From: Haloarcula nitratireducens
Lineage (GTDB): Archaea > Halobacteriota > Halobacteria > Halobacteriales > Haloarculaceae
Reading direction: 5' to 3'
DNA length: 64,000 nt
Assembly (NCBI RefSeq): GCF_019599505.1
Contig: NZ_RKLT01000001.1
Span: forward strand, 1 to 64,000
The notes beneath the pieces are model-generated. The model had not been told where the DNA came from. It did not search any database and saw only the letters and a list, made by a program, of their open reading frames with translations. The position numbers and the translations under genes are program-made. Of the stretch, positions 8,060 to 16,320 are shown in pieces (position 1 is the stretch's first letter; every line of letters starts with the position of its first letter).

Positions 8060-8841
8060 CCGTTCGCGTGTCGGGATACCGGCGAATCCCGTGGGTAGAC
8101 GACGGCCTCGTCGAGCCACGGCGGGACCGGAACCCGTTCGATACCCGTCCGTACGCGCATCCGGAAATGGTGCTCGTCACCAGAGGAGTGCCGTCTACTG
8201 TGGTCGACGGCGCGGATGACGCCGTCTCGCCCGACGTAGACCCGCGAAGCGACGTCGACTGTCTCGTCGGGGTCCGGATCGGGGCGGTAGACGAGCGTCG
8301 CGTTCGCTCCGAGCACCGCGAGCGAGCGTCCGTCCCGTCGAACCGTCCCGAGGACTCGATAGTCGTACGGGGCGAGGAACTGTCTGAGCGTGAACGCGCC
8401 CGAAAGCGACACGACGTACGGCGCGCTCCCGTCGCTATCCGCCCTCGCGTACCCGTCTCCCCGACTCGCGGGCCGGTAGGTCGCGTTGCCGACGAGAACC
8501 GCTTCCTGTACCGACCGCTCCGAGGACTGTCGGACGCGAACGACGTCGCCGGTCGAGCGTCTGTCGACCCAGACCTCTCGCGACCCGACGGCGTTCCCGC
8601 GGTCGACTCGCCGATAGAACGACCGGGTCGACAGCGCGGCGTCGTGCCTGGTGATGACCCGGTCAATGTCGACTCGCCCGTCGGTTCGGGGCACCTCGAC
8701 GGGCGTGACCTCGCCGGGTATCCCGACGGGCGTCACCGTTCCGTCGCTCTCTCCGTCGCTCACGAGGCCGGTACAACCGGCCAGCACGACCAGCGCGGCG
8801 ACGGCGACGGGTCGGAACACGACCGACACCACGGTGGCCAC
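7981..8841 (-). CDS. Haloarchaeal lipoprotein (DUF7537-like)
   Basis: The 286-residue protein has a signal peptide with lipobox VVLAGC (Cys23), so it should be a lipid-anchored surface protein. The body (residues 50-255) looks like the LppX/DUF7537-type proteins common in haloarchaea: Arg-Ser-Phe-Tyr-Arg-Arg near the start, a YVVSLSGAFTLRQFLAPYDY middle, and PWLDEA near the usual family end. Here the frame continues about 30 residues past PWLDEA, through the 3' end of the opposite cupin gene. This suggests loss of the original stop codon. Function is unknown. Confidence 0.7.
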   Translation of the reverse strand: MATVVSVVFRPVAVAALVVLAGCTGLVSDGESDGTVTPVGIPGEVTPVEVPRTDGRVDIDRVITRHDAALSTRSFYRRVDRGNAVGSREVWVDRRSTGDVVRVRQSSERSVQEAVLVGNATYRPASRGDGYARADSDGSAPYVVSLSGAFTLRQFLAPYDYRVLGTVRRDGRSLAVLGANATLVYRPDPDPDETVDVASRVYVGRDGVIRAVDHSRRHSSGDEHHFRMRVRTGIERVPVPPWLDEAVVYPRDSPVSRHANGQSVYASMRGVNVSSSSVRSATPRTP

Positions 8842-8924
8842 TCACCTAACTGATCGGTCGATGTGCGTCACCGCCGCCACCGCGCCCGTGACGCCATCCG
8901 GTCTCGTGACGACGCGAATCCGAC

Positions 8925-8932
8925 AATTTATC
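8925..8932 (+). promoter_or_regulatory. TATA box for the acyl-CoA dehydrogenase gene
   Basis: AATTTATC is centred about 28 nt before ATG 8957, supporting that start and leaderless transcription rather than longer upstream starts in the same frame. Confidence 0.5.
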
Positions 8933-8956
8933 ACGGTTTATCCGGAAGCCTGTAGT

Positions 8957-10096
8957 ATGCAAACCCTGACAGCGGAGCAACGCGACTACGCCGAGCGCGC
9001 GGAATCGGTCGCCGCGGAGTTCGCCGAGGACGCCTACACCTGGGGCGGCGACGTCCCGTGGGAGAACCTCCAGCGACTCGCGGAGGCGGACCTGTACTGC
9101 CCCTCTATCTCCGAGGAGTACGGCGGACAGGGCCTCTCCGACGTGACCGCGCTGCTCCTGACCGAGGCGGTCGGTCGGGAGTGTCCGGACACCGGTTGGT
9201 TCACCTACATGCAGAATATCGTCGCGCCGCGGGCCATCGACCTCTTCGGGTCCGAGGCGGTCAAAGAGGAGTTCCTCCCCGCCGTGACCGCCGGCGAGAG
9301 CTTCGTCTCCATCGCCATCTCCGAACCCGAGGCCGGTTCCGACGTGGGGTCGATGACGACGGAAGTGACAGAGGAGGACGGCCAGTTGGTCTGTAACGGC
9401 GAGAAGACGTGGGTCGGCGGCGTCCCCTTCGGCGACGCCGCGGTGACGTGGGTGCGGTTCCCGGAAGGTCTGGGCTCGGTCGTCATCCCTTACGACGACC
9501 CCGGCGTCGAGATAGAGGAGGTGTACACGAACATGGCCGGCTACGCGCAGACGCACTTCACCATCGACGACGTGGTGATCCCGGAGACGCACGTCCTCAC
9601 TCGCGGGAAGGAAGCGTTCAAAGAACAGTTGGTGTCGCTCAACTGGGAGCGCCTCGGCAGTTCGATTCTCACCGTCGCGTGGGCCGAGGCGGCGCTCGAA
9701 CAGGCCTTGGAGTACGCGAGCGAGCGCGAGCAGTTCGGCCAGACCATCGACGAGTTCCAGGGCATCGAGTGGAAGCTCGCCGAGATGTACCGACAGGTCG
9801 AGACGGCCGCCTCGCTGGTCTACATGTCCGCCGCGGGCGCGCAGGGACACGAACGGGCTCCGCCGCGGCTGCAGACCTCGACGGCGAAACTCCACTGCTC
9901 GCAGATCGTCGAAGAGGTCGTCAGCGAGGCCGTCCAGATCGTCGGCGCGCGGGCCTACCAGCAGGGGCATCCGCTGGAGCACCTCTACCGGTTCGCGCGC
10001 AGCAGGCGCATCGCCGCGGGCACCGACGAGATGCAGCTCAACACCATCGCCGGCGCGCTGAAAGACGACGGGCTTCCCGCTGTCTCCGACCGGTAG
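8957..10096 (+). CDS. Acyl-CoA dehydrogenase
   Basis: A 379-residue flavoprotein with the standard three-domain layout: the N-terminal helical domain, the beta domain with ISEPEAGSDVGSMTT (FAD and substrate contacts) and the C-terminal helical domain with EREQFGQTIDEFQGIEWKLAEM. The position that holds the catalytic Glu in medium-chain enzymes (YEGT) reads IAAGT here. A candidate base lies instead in NWERL (Glu231), the arrangement seen in isovaleryl-CoA and long-chain enzymes. It should make a 2-enoyl-CoA with ETF as electron acceptor. The divergent or convergent neighbours, an enoyl-CoA hydratase and a CoA-transferase, fit degradation of a short or branched acid. Confidence 0.85.
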   Translation: MQTLTAEQRDYAERAESVAAEFAEDAYTWGGDVPWENLQRLAEADLYCPSISEEYGGQGLSDVTALLLTEAVGRECPDTGWFTYMQNIVAPRAIDLFGSEAVKEEFLPAVTAGESFVSIAISEPEAGSDVGSMTTEVTEEDGQLVCNGEKTWVGGVPFGDAAVTWVRFPEGLGSVVIPYDDPGVEIEEVYTNMAGYAQTHFTIDDVVIPETHVLTRGKEAFKEQLVSLNWERLGSSILTVAWAEAALEQALEYASEREQFGQTIDEFQGIEWKLAEMYRQVETAASLVYMSAAGAQGHERAPPRLQTSTAKLHCSQIVEEVVSEAVQIVGARAYQQGHPLEHLYRFARSRRIAAGTDEMQLNTIAGALKDDGLPAVSDR

Positions 10097-10111
10097 CCGA
10101 CCGCGTCGCCG

Positions 10112-10897
10112 CTACTCGTAGGACCGGTCGAACGCCGGCTCGCGGCCCTCGTTGAACGCCGCGACCGCTTCCTTGTGTTCGTCGTCGACGACGCAGTCCC
10201 ACTGGTACTCGGCGGCTTTCCGACAGTACTCGTCGAAGCTCTGCTGGGGGTCGACGAGTCGGTTCGTGTGCTGGACGGCCGTCGCGGGCTTGTCCCGGAT
10301 CTCCGCCGCGAGGTCGCCCGCGGCCGAGAGCGCGTCGTCGGCCCGCTCGACGGCGAGACCGATGTCGACGGCGTCCTCCGGAGCGATGTCCCGGCCGGTG
10401 AGCAGGTACTCGCGGGCCTTCGACTCGCCGACGAGGCGGGGCAGGAGCCACGCGCCGCCGTCGCCGGGGACCAGCCCGACGTTGACGAACCCCTCGCGCA
10501 TGACGCCCTCCTCGCCGACGACGCGCAGGTCACACGCCAGCGCGAAGTCGCAGCCGGCACCGATGGCCGGGCCGTTGACGGCGGCGATAGAGGGCGTCGC
10601 CATCGTCCGCATGTTCCAGACGAACTGCTGGATGAGCCAGAGGAACGCGCCGTACTCCTCGGGCGACTGTTCGTCCCAGTCGGGCATCTCCGTCGTGTCC
10701 GCGCCCGAGCAGAAGCCCTTGCCGGCCCCGGTCAGCACGACCGCGTAGACGTCCTCGTCGGCCTCGGCCGTCCGCGCCGCGTCGTTGAGTTCGAGGACCG
10801 TGTTCCGCGTGAAGGCGTTGTAGACGTCCGGCCGCTCGATGGTGATGGTCGCGATCCCGTCGGTGACGCCGTAGCTGACGTCTTCGTAGTGCTCCAT
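10112..10897 (-). CDS. Enoyl-CoA hydratase/isomerase family protein
   Basis: A 261-residue crotonase-fold protein. The oxyanion-hole segments are visible as GAGKGFCSGADTTEM and NGPAIGAGCDFALACDLRV, and the catalytic region as NVGLVPGDGGAWLLPRLVG. The first catalytic Glu of hydratases is expected just after Gly-x-Val; here the local sequence is REGFVNVGLVPGDGG. An Asp at the second position is closer to isomerase-type or unusual members, so the exact reaction is open. It is convergent with the acyl-CoA dehydrogenase (15 nt apart). ATG 10897 is preferred over the in-frame ATG at 10924. Confidence 0.8.
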   Translation of the reverse strand: MEHYEDVSYGVTDGIATITIERPDVYNAFTRNTVLELNDAARTAEADEDVYAVVLTGAGKGFCSGADTTEMPDWDEQSPEEYGAFLWLIQQFVWNMRTMATPSIAAVNGPAIGAGCDFALACDLRVVGEEGVMREGFVNVGLVPGDGGAWLLPRLVGESKAREYLLTGRDIAPEDAVDIGLAVERADDALSAAGDLAAEIRDKPATAVQHTNRLVDPQQSFDEYCRKAAEYQWDCVVDDEHKEAVAAFNEGREPAFDRSYE

Positions 10898-11093
10898 GTT
10901 CCCGTCGTCGGCCCGTTCCCACATATAGGTGGTCGTTGGGCGCGGCCGCGGACCGTTCGATCGGTGACACGTACCCTACGATTTATTATCTCAGATGTAG
11001 TTATTCGAGTAGCGACTAACCATCGGCGGCCAGTCCCGAGCGACAGCGAGAGCTTCGTCCGTCGCTCGACACTGCGTCGTCCACCATCAGACA

Positions 11094-11198
11094 ATGTCCA
11101 CTCTCACGGACGGTGGCGGCAGGACCGCTACCAGCGACAGTCGCATCGCTCGCACGGACGACTCGCCTCGACGACCCGCCGGGGGTGCGTCCTCGTGA
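11094..11198 (+). other. Short upstream ORF overlapping the CoA-transferase start
   Basis: A 34-codon ATG frame ends in TGA (11196-11198) that overlaps the GTG start (11195-11197) of the CoA-transferase as GTGA. The peptide is Arg/Ser/Thr-rich with no recognised motif. Such overlap would allow translational coupling or re-initiation. It could be chance: the case rests on the exact overlap and on lack of any other start with a good signal. Confidence 0.3.
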
Positions 11199-12667
11199 CT
11201 CGCGCGCCACCGGGGAACGGCCCGGTCGAACGCCGACTGCACGGCGACTTGCCGCTCGTCGACGCGACCGAGGCGGCGGCGGGCATCGCGGCCGACGCGA
11301 CGGTGCTCACGAGCGGGTTCGGGAGCGTCGGCTATCCGAAGGCGGTCCCGCTCGCGCTCGCCGAGGACGACCGCGATCTCGCGCTCACCGTCGTCCACAG
11401 CGGCAACGTGGGCGAGGAGATAGACGTCGACCTCGTCGAGTCGGGAGCCATCGCGCGGCGCTTCTCCTATCAGTTCTCGAGCGCCGCCCGAACGGCGACC
11501 AACCGCCGCGAGATCGCGTTCGGCGACCGCAACGCCTCGTCCATCGGCGACGAGGTGCAGTACGGCGGGTTAGTCGACCCCGACGTCGCGGTGGTCGAAG
11601 CCATCGCGGTCGGCGAGGACTGGTTCGTTCCCTCGACCTCTATCGGGCAGGTCCCGGCGTTCGTCGACGCGGCCGACGAGCTCGTGGTCGAACTGAACCG
11701 CACGCAACCGCTCGAACTGCAGGCGCTCCACGATATCTATCGGCCCGGGAAGCCGCCGGACCGAGAGCCCATCCCGCTCACCGGGCCGGGCGAGCGGATC
11801 GGGACGAACCACGTCAGTTTCGACCCCGAGAAACTGGTCGGGGTCGTCGAGACGGACGTCCCCGACTCGACGTACACGTTCCGGGAGCCGACCGACGACG
11901 ACCTCGCCATCGCGACGAACCTCGGGTCGTTCCTCGCTCGAGAGATGGAGCGGTCGCCGGTGTTCGACGACGCGATTCACCTCCAGTTCGGCGTCGGCTC
12001 GCTCGGGAACGCCCTGATGGGCGAACTGAAGGAACTCGACTTCGGCGACCGCGAAGTGGTCTACTTCGGTGAACTCATCCAGGACGGCCTGTTCGACATG
12101 CTCGACGCCGGCCGCCTCGAATGTGCGAGCGCCACGTCGATGGCGCTCACCGAGGAGGGCCAGGAGCGCCTCTTCGCCGACGTCGAGCGCTATGCCGAGG
12201 ACATCGTCCTCCGACCGGCCGACATCGCCAACCACCCGGGGCTCATCGACCAGTTCGGAGTCGTCGGCGTCAACAGCGCCATCGAGTTCGACATCTACGG
12301 CAACGTCAACTCGACCCACGTCGGCGGGACGCGGATGATAAACGGCGTCGGCGGGTCGGCGGACTTCAACCGCAACTCGCTGGTCACCGTCTGCGCGCTC
12401 CCCTCCTCCCTGAAGGGCGGCGACATCTCCCGGGTCGTGCCGATGACGTTCCACGTCGACCACACCGAACACGACGTCGATATCTTCGTCACCGAACAGG
12501 GCGTGGCCGACGTCCGCGGCCTCTCGCCCGTCGAGCGGGCAGAGGTGATAATCGAGAACTGCGCCCACCCGTCGTTCGCCGACGACTTGCGGTCGTACTT
12601 AGACGACGTTCGAGAACAGGACAGCCACATTCCACACGATATCGAGCGCGCGGCGACGTGGCAGTGA
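11195..12667 (+). CDS. Acetyl-CoA hydrolase/transferase family CoA-transferase
   Basis: A 490-residue protein of the Ach1/Cat1/4-hydroxybutyrate CoA-transferase family. Early GFGSVGYPKAVP and the later FGVGSLGNALMGEL are the glycine-rich CoA-binding segments. The block FGELIQDGLFDMLDAG carries the likely active-site Glu, which forms the gamma-glutamyl-CoA intermediate, and the C-terminal FVTEQGVADVRGLSP is a family signature. It should move CoA between acetate, succinate or another acid and the substrate acid. The start codon GTG overlaps a 34-codon upstream ORF. With the acyl-CoA dehydrogenase and enoyl-CoA hydratase beside it, activation of an imported short-chain acid is plausible. Confidence 0.8.
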   Translation: MTRAPPGNGPVERRLHGDLPLVDATEAAAGIAADATVLTSGFGSVGYPKAVPLALAEDDRDLALTVVHSGNVGEEIDVDLVESGAIARRFSYQFSSAARTATNRREIAFGDRNASSIGDEVQYGGLVDPDVAVVEAIAVGEDWFVPSTSIGQVPAFVDAADELVVELNRTQPLELQALHDIYRPGKPPDREPIPLTGPGERIGTNHVSFDPEKLVGVVETDVPDSTYTFREPTDDDLAIATNLGSFLAREMERSPVFDDAIHLQFGVGSLGNALMGELKELDFGDREVVYFGELIQDGLFDMLDAGRLECASATSMALTEEGQERLFADVERYAEDIVLRPADIANHPGLIDQFGVVGVNSAIEFDIYGNVNSTHVGGTRMINGVGGSADFNRNSLVTVCALPSSLKGGDISRVVPMTFHVDHTEHDVDIFVTEQGVADVRGLSPVERAEVIIENCAHPSFADDLRSYLDDVREQDSHIPHDIERAATWQ

Positions 12668-12719
12668 TCAGCCGCTGATTTTCCGGGGGAGGAGAAGATA
12701 GCGAACCGAAGCGAGCGCG

Positions 12720-12971
12720 TCAGATAGGCGCGCCCGAACCGCCGAGCAAGTAGAGGTACACCCACCAGGCGTAGCCGCCGGTGAGCACGATGGCGGTCAG
12801 CACTTCGAGGACGGTGACGTACGTCTCACCGTGGCGCTCGCGGAACGACTGGACCCGCTCGAACCGCCGCCACGCCGGCATGAGCGGCTCGGGGATGACC
12901 TCTCCGAGGCCGCCTGCCTTCTCCATCGATTCCTCTGCCATCGCTTCCGGGGATTCCTCGTTCGAACTCAT
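12720..12971 (-). CDS. Small membrane protein of the TRAP operon
   Basis: An 83-residue protein with an acidic N-terminus and one membrane segment near the C-terminus (about residues 54-77, VLEVLTAIVLTGGYAWWVYLYLL). Its start overlaps the stop of the TRAP permease gene by four bases (12968-12971), so the two are translationally coupled. It is too short to be a DctQ subunit, which in this transporter is fused into the permease. It is probably an accessory part of the transporter in haloarchaea; function is unknown. Confidence 0.6.
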   Translation of the reverse strand: MSSNEESPEAMAEESMEKAGGLGEVIPEPLMPAWRRFERVQSFRERHGETYVTVLEVLTAIVLTGGYAWWVYLYLLGGSGAPI

Positions 12972-14959
12972 TGGCTCGCACCTCTGTTGAACGGCAGTTC
13001 GAGACCGCGAGTCATCACCTTCTCGCCGACGAAGACGCCGGCGAACACCAGGATGCCGGCGATCTTCACAAGCCTGCCGGGGTACGTCATGATGAGGACG
13101 CCCAGCACGGCCAGCCCGGCTCGGAGGAGGGATCGTTTACCGAGGCTCATCTGGAACGGGTAGTTCAGCCCGTAGATGATGGTGATCGCGCCCAGCATCA
13201 CGAGCGTCCCGACGACGAGCGTGGTGAGGCCGACCTCCATGGCGATGAGGCCGGGGTTGTAGACGAACGCGATCGGCAGGATGAACAGCGGCGCGGCGAT
13301 CTTGATGGCCGCCCCGCAGGTCTTCCAGAAGTTCGCCTCGGCGATGCCGGCCGCGACCACCGCCGCCGTGGCCACCGGGGGCGTGATCCCCGCCAGGATG
13401 GCCGCGTAGAAGACGGTGTAGTGGGCCGTGATCTCGGCGACGCCGAAGTCCGAGACGAACGTCGGCACGATGAGGATGGCGACGATGACGTAGGCCGCCA
13501 CCGTCGGCATCCCGACGCCCATCAGGATGGCGACGCCCATCCCCAGCAGGACGGCGAACAGCAGGACGCCGCCCGAGATGTTGATCATCAGCAACGCGAT
13601 CTTCGCCGGGACGCCGGTCGTCCCGAAGATGTTGACGACGCCGCTGATGACCACGAGGATGATGGCGATGGGCGCGAGGATGATGGCCCCGCGGCGGAAG
13701 CCGAAGACGGTCTTCCGGAGCTGCGAGACGAGCGTGCTACCGGGGCCCTCCTCGGAACTGGTCGCGAAGCTCTGGAGCACGGGAATCGTGATCCCGGTCG
13801 CGACCATGGCGATGACCGTGTACAGCGCGGAGGTCATCACGGTGAACTGCGCGAACCCGAGCAGGTAGATGAGCAGACCGAACGGAATCCCGAACCGGAC
13901 CGCCTCGAACAGTTTCTCCTGGTTCGACAGCGGGTCGTCGAAGAACTCCGAGAACTCCATCTCCTGACTGCTGGAGTCGCTGATCGCGGTGTAGTGGACC
14001 GCGATACCGATGGAGGCCACCAGGATCGCCGCCGGCATGAGCCCCGCGACGACGATGGTGAGATAGGGGACGCCGAGGTACGACGCCATCACGAACGCCG
14101 ACGCGCCCATGACCGGCGGGAGCACCTGTCCGGAGGTCGAGGCGACGGCCTCGATGCCGGCCGCGCGGTGACCGGCCATCCCGCTCTCCTTCATCGTCGG
14201 GATGGTGAACGACCCCGTCATCGCGGCGTTCGCGGTGTAGGAGCCGTTGATGGAGCCGATGACGGCCGAAGCCAACACGGCGGTCTGTGCGACGCCCGAC
14301 TTGACGTACCGCGCCGCCACGATGGCGATGCGGAGGATGAGGTCGAACGCGCCGTAGGCGAACAGCAGGCCCGCGTACAGCAGGAACGGCGCGATCCACG
14401 ACGCCGTCAGCTGGGTCAGCGAGCCGTAGAACCCGTACAGGTCCGTCACCGTCGCCTGCAGCAGGGTCAGCTCGCTCATCCCCGCGTGGCCGAGGACGCC
14501 CGGGACCGCGTCCCCGAAGAGGGCGTAGATCATCACGCCGATGACCAGCCCGAGGAACAGGTTCCCGAACTCCCGCCAGGTCAGGTACAGCAGGGAGATG
14601 ATGATGAGCCGCGCCAGCATGTACTCGTGTTCGAGCGCGAACCCCTGTCTGAGGAGGTACACCTGCTCGAAGTTCGCCGCGAAGTACGCGGAGGCGGTGA
14701 TGAGGACGATGGACGACGGTAGCAACACCGCGCCGTCGACCCAGTCACCGTCCGTCATGGCCTGGCGGGTCTCGTTGAGGGCGTACACCGTCATGATCCC
14801 GCCGACGAACACCGTCGCGTATCGCACCGTCGACCACGTCTGCGTCGTGGACCACCAGATGACGATACCCCAGAAGAGGACCGCGGCTATCGTCACCGTG
14901 ATCTCCAGCCCCTGGACGAGCCCCGAGGAGTGGTCCGTGTGTTCAGTCTGTGTGCTCAT
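12968..14959 (-). CDS. TRAP transporter fused permease (DctQ-DctM), TAXI type
   Basis: The 663-residue protein has about 15-18 hydrophobic segments along its length, the fused 4TM-12TM architecture found with TAXI-type binding proteins. Characteristic stretches are GSINGSYTANAAMTGSFTIP and PPVMGASAFVMASYLGVPY in the first large-subunit repeat and GITPPVATAAVVAAGIAEANF in the second. It should carry organic anions into the cell with Na+ symport. The operon order on the minus strand is binding protein, permease, small membrane protein. The substrate cannot be read, but the surrounding genes suggest carboxylic acids. Confidence 0.88.
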   Translation of the reverse strand: MSTQTEHTDHSSGLVQGLEITVTIAAVLFWGIVIWWSTTQTWSTVRYATVFVGGIMTVYALNETRQAMTDGDWVDGAVLLPSSIVLITASAYFAANFEQVYLLRQGFALEHEYMLARLIIISLLYLTWREFGNLFLGLVIGVMIYALFGDAVPGVLGHAGMSELTLLQATVTDLYGFYGSLTQLTASWIAPFLLYAGLLFAYGAFDLILRIAIVAARYVKSGVAQTAVLASAVIGSINGSYTANAAMTGSFTIPTMKESGMAGHRAAGIEAVASTSGQVLPPVMGASAFVMASYLGVPYLTIVVAGLMPAAILVASIGIAVHYTAISDSSSQEMEFSEFFDDPLSNQEKLFEAVRFGIPFGLLIYLLGFAQFTVMTSALYTVIAMVATGITIPVLQSFATSSEEGPGSTLVSQLRKTVFGFRRGAIILAPIAIILVVISGVVNIFGTTGVPAKIALLMINISGGVLLFAVLLGMGVAILMGVGMPTVAAYVIVAILIVPTFVSDFGVAEITAHYTVFYAAILAGITPPVATAAVVAAGIAEANFWKTCGAAIKIAAPLFILPIAFVYNPGLIAMEVGLTTLVVGTLVMLGAITIIYGLNYPFQMSLGKRSLLRAGLAVLGVLIMTYPGRLVKIAGILVFAGVFVGEKVMTRGLELPFNRGASQ

Positions 14960-15021
14960 TATTGATTGAATCCGTATATCGCCCAGCGTCCGTCACCGGG
15001 GGACACCGCGCTCGGCATCGC

Positions 15022-16155
15022 TCACTCACCGACCGTGAGGCTGTCGTCCCACGCGTCGTTGTCCTTGTAGTACTTGGCCGCGCCGGGGTGGACCGGGATG
15101 CTCTCGCGGGCGGAGCCGTACATCTCCTCGACGTTGGCGAAGTCGTTGAACTGCGCCTCGCCCTCGTTGACGACGTCGTTGTTCTCGTAGACGACCTTAC
15201 AGAGCTCGTAGACGGCGTCGTTGCTGGCCTCGGGGTTGAACGTGTAGTTGACCTCGAGGTCCCAGTGGAACAGTTCGTCCGTGTCGAACTCCAGGTTGCC
15301 GAGCTGCCAGTCGCTGTACGGCGTCGTGCTCGCCCCGGCCCCGCCGTAGGACTGGGCGGACTCCTTGAGCGCGTCGGTCGGTTCGACGTAGTGGACGTCG
15401 AGGCGGGACGCGATTTCGGTCACCCAGCCGGTGTAGCGCACGCCGGGGGTCCCGTAGGCGATACAGGCGTCGATGTTGCCCTCCTCCATCGCACCGGGCG
15501 CGGAGTCGACGCCCATGTTCTGTATCTTCATCTGGTCGTAGACGTCGGCCGTCGGGTCCTGGGACCAGACGTCCAGCGTCGTCGCTCGCGTCGAGTAGCC
15601 CGGTTCGGCGGGGTAGACGTTCGCGCCCGCGAGGTCGGAGAACGTCTCGATGCCCGTGCCGTCGCGGGCGATGACGTAGATGCTGTACGGGAACGCGTAG
15701 AACCCGTAGTGGGGGATGCGCTCGACGGCCTGCTCGGAGAACCGGCCGCGCTCCTCCTGTGCCTTGAGCAGGGAGTTGTTGTCGGTGATGCCCGCGTTGA
15801 ACTGGCCCTGGGCCATCCGGTAGATGGTCCCGATGTATCCGGGGCTCTCGATGGTCGAGTAGTCCAGTTTGTCGCTCGTCTGGCTCACCGCGCGTTCGAC
15901 GGCCAGGCCCACGTCGCGGGTCCCGCCGGCGGAGGTCCCGACGCGCAGCGAGAGGTTGCCGCTGCCGCCGTCGCCGCCGTCGCCGCCGTCGCCGGTGCCG
16001 GTGCCGGTCGACCCGCCGTCGCCGCCGTCGCCGCCCGATCCGCCGTCGCCGCCGTCACCGCCATCGCCGCCGCAGCCGGCCAGGCCGATGACGCCAGCGG
16101 TTGCCGCTCCGTACAGGAATTTGCGTCGCTGCATACTTTCGTCGGACATCGTCAT
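15022..16155 (-). CDS. TAXI family TRAP transporter solute-binding protein
   Basis: The 377-residue precursor has a twin-arginine signal with lipobox (MQRRKFLYGAATAG, then LAGCGG), so it is probably exported folded by Tat and lipid-anchored. A 40-residue Gly-Asp linker follows. The mature part begins SLRVGTSAGGTRDVGLAVERAV, the TAXI start, and contains NIDACIAYGTPG and IPVHPGAAKYYKDN near the end. It captures the substrate outside the cell for the fused permease 62 nt downstream. ATG 16149 is an alternative start. A TTAAGG box about 20-25 nt upstream suggests a nearly leaderless transcript. Confidence 0.88.
   Translation of the reverse strand: MTMSDESMQRRKFLYGAATAGVIGLAGCGGDGGDGGDGGSGGDGGDGGSTGTGTGDGGDGGDGGSGNLSLRVGTSAGGTRDVGLAVERAVSQTSDKLDYSTIESPGYIGTIYRMAQGQFNAGITDNNSLLKAQEERGRFSEQAVERIPHYGFYAFPYSIYVIARDGTGIETFSDLAGANVYPAEPGYSTRATTLDVWSQDPTADVYDQMKIQNMGVDSAPGAMEEGNIDACIAYGTPGVRYTGWVTEIASRLDVHYVEPTDALKESAQSYGGAGASTTPYSDWQLGNLEFDTDELFHWDLEVNYTFNPEASNDAVYELCKVVYENNDVVNEGEAQFNDFANVEEMYGSARESIPVHPGAAKYYKDNDAWDDSLTVGE
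15961..16075 (-). repeat. Low-complexity GGC/GAC codon repeat
   Basis: Imperfect tandem hexamer repeat (gccgtc on the plus strand) encoding the Gly-Gly-Asp linker behind the lipobox of the TAXI binding protein. It is likely to vary in length between strains by slippage. Confidence 0.7.
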
Positions 16156-16320
16156 TAGTGGGCACTACCGGCATCCTTAACAATCTATCCATTTGGTGCA
16201 TGAACATTCGTTGGCAATATTGTCTGCCGTGCAAGCGGTATCGCCGCCGAAAACGGCCGAAAAGCGATGAAAGCGACGGAGAATGGCTCTGTGGTGGCTG
16301 AGATCGCGAGTGCGACGGCG

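Noticed and set aside
8651..8956. N-terminal extension of the acyl-CoA dehydrogenase frame
   Set aside because: The extension is antisense to the lipoprotein gene, Thr-rich and not family-like; a TATA box and ATG 8957 give the normal start.
10175..11194. 340-codon upstream extension of the CoA-transferase frame
   Set aside because: It lies antisense to the enoyl-CoA hydratase gene and is not family sequence; the family alignment begins near GTG 11195.
12971..14722. 583-codon open frame antisense to the TRAP permease
   Set aside because: It is rich in Arg, Asp and His with no domain and lies exactly opposite a well-conserved membrane gene; it is a GC-bias shadow.
15961..16075. Tandem repeat considered as a CRISPR array
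   Set aside because: The repeat is a continuous hexamer without spacers and encodes a Gly-Asp linker in frame. No CRISPR array or cas gene is seen anywhere in the window.
14950..16158. 402-codon frame antisense to the TAXI binding protein
   Set aside because: Shadow of the Tat-lipoprotein gene; the opposite strand shows signal peptide, lipobox and family motifs.
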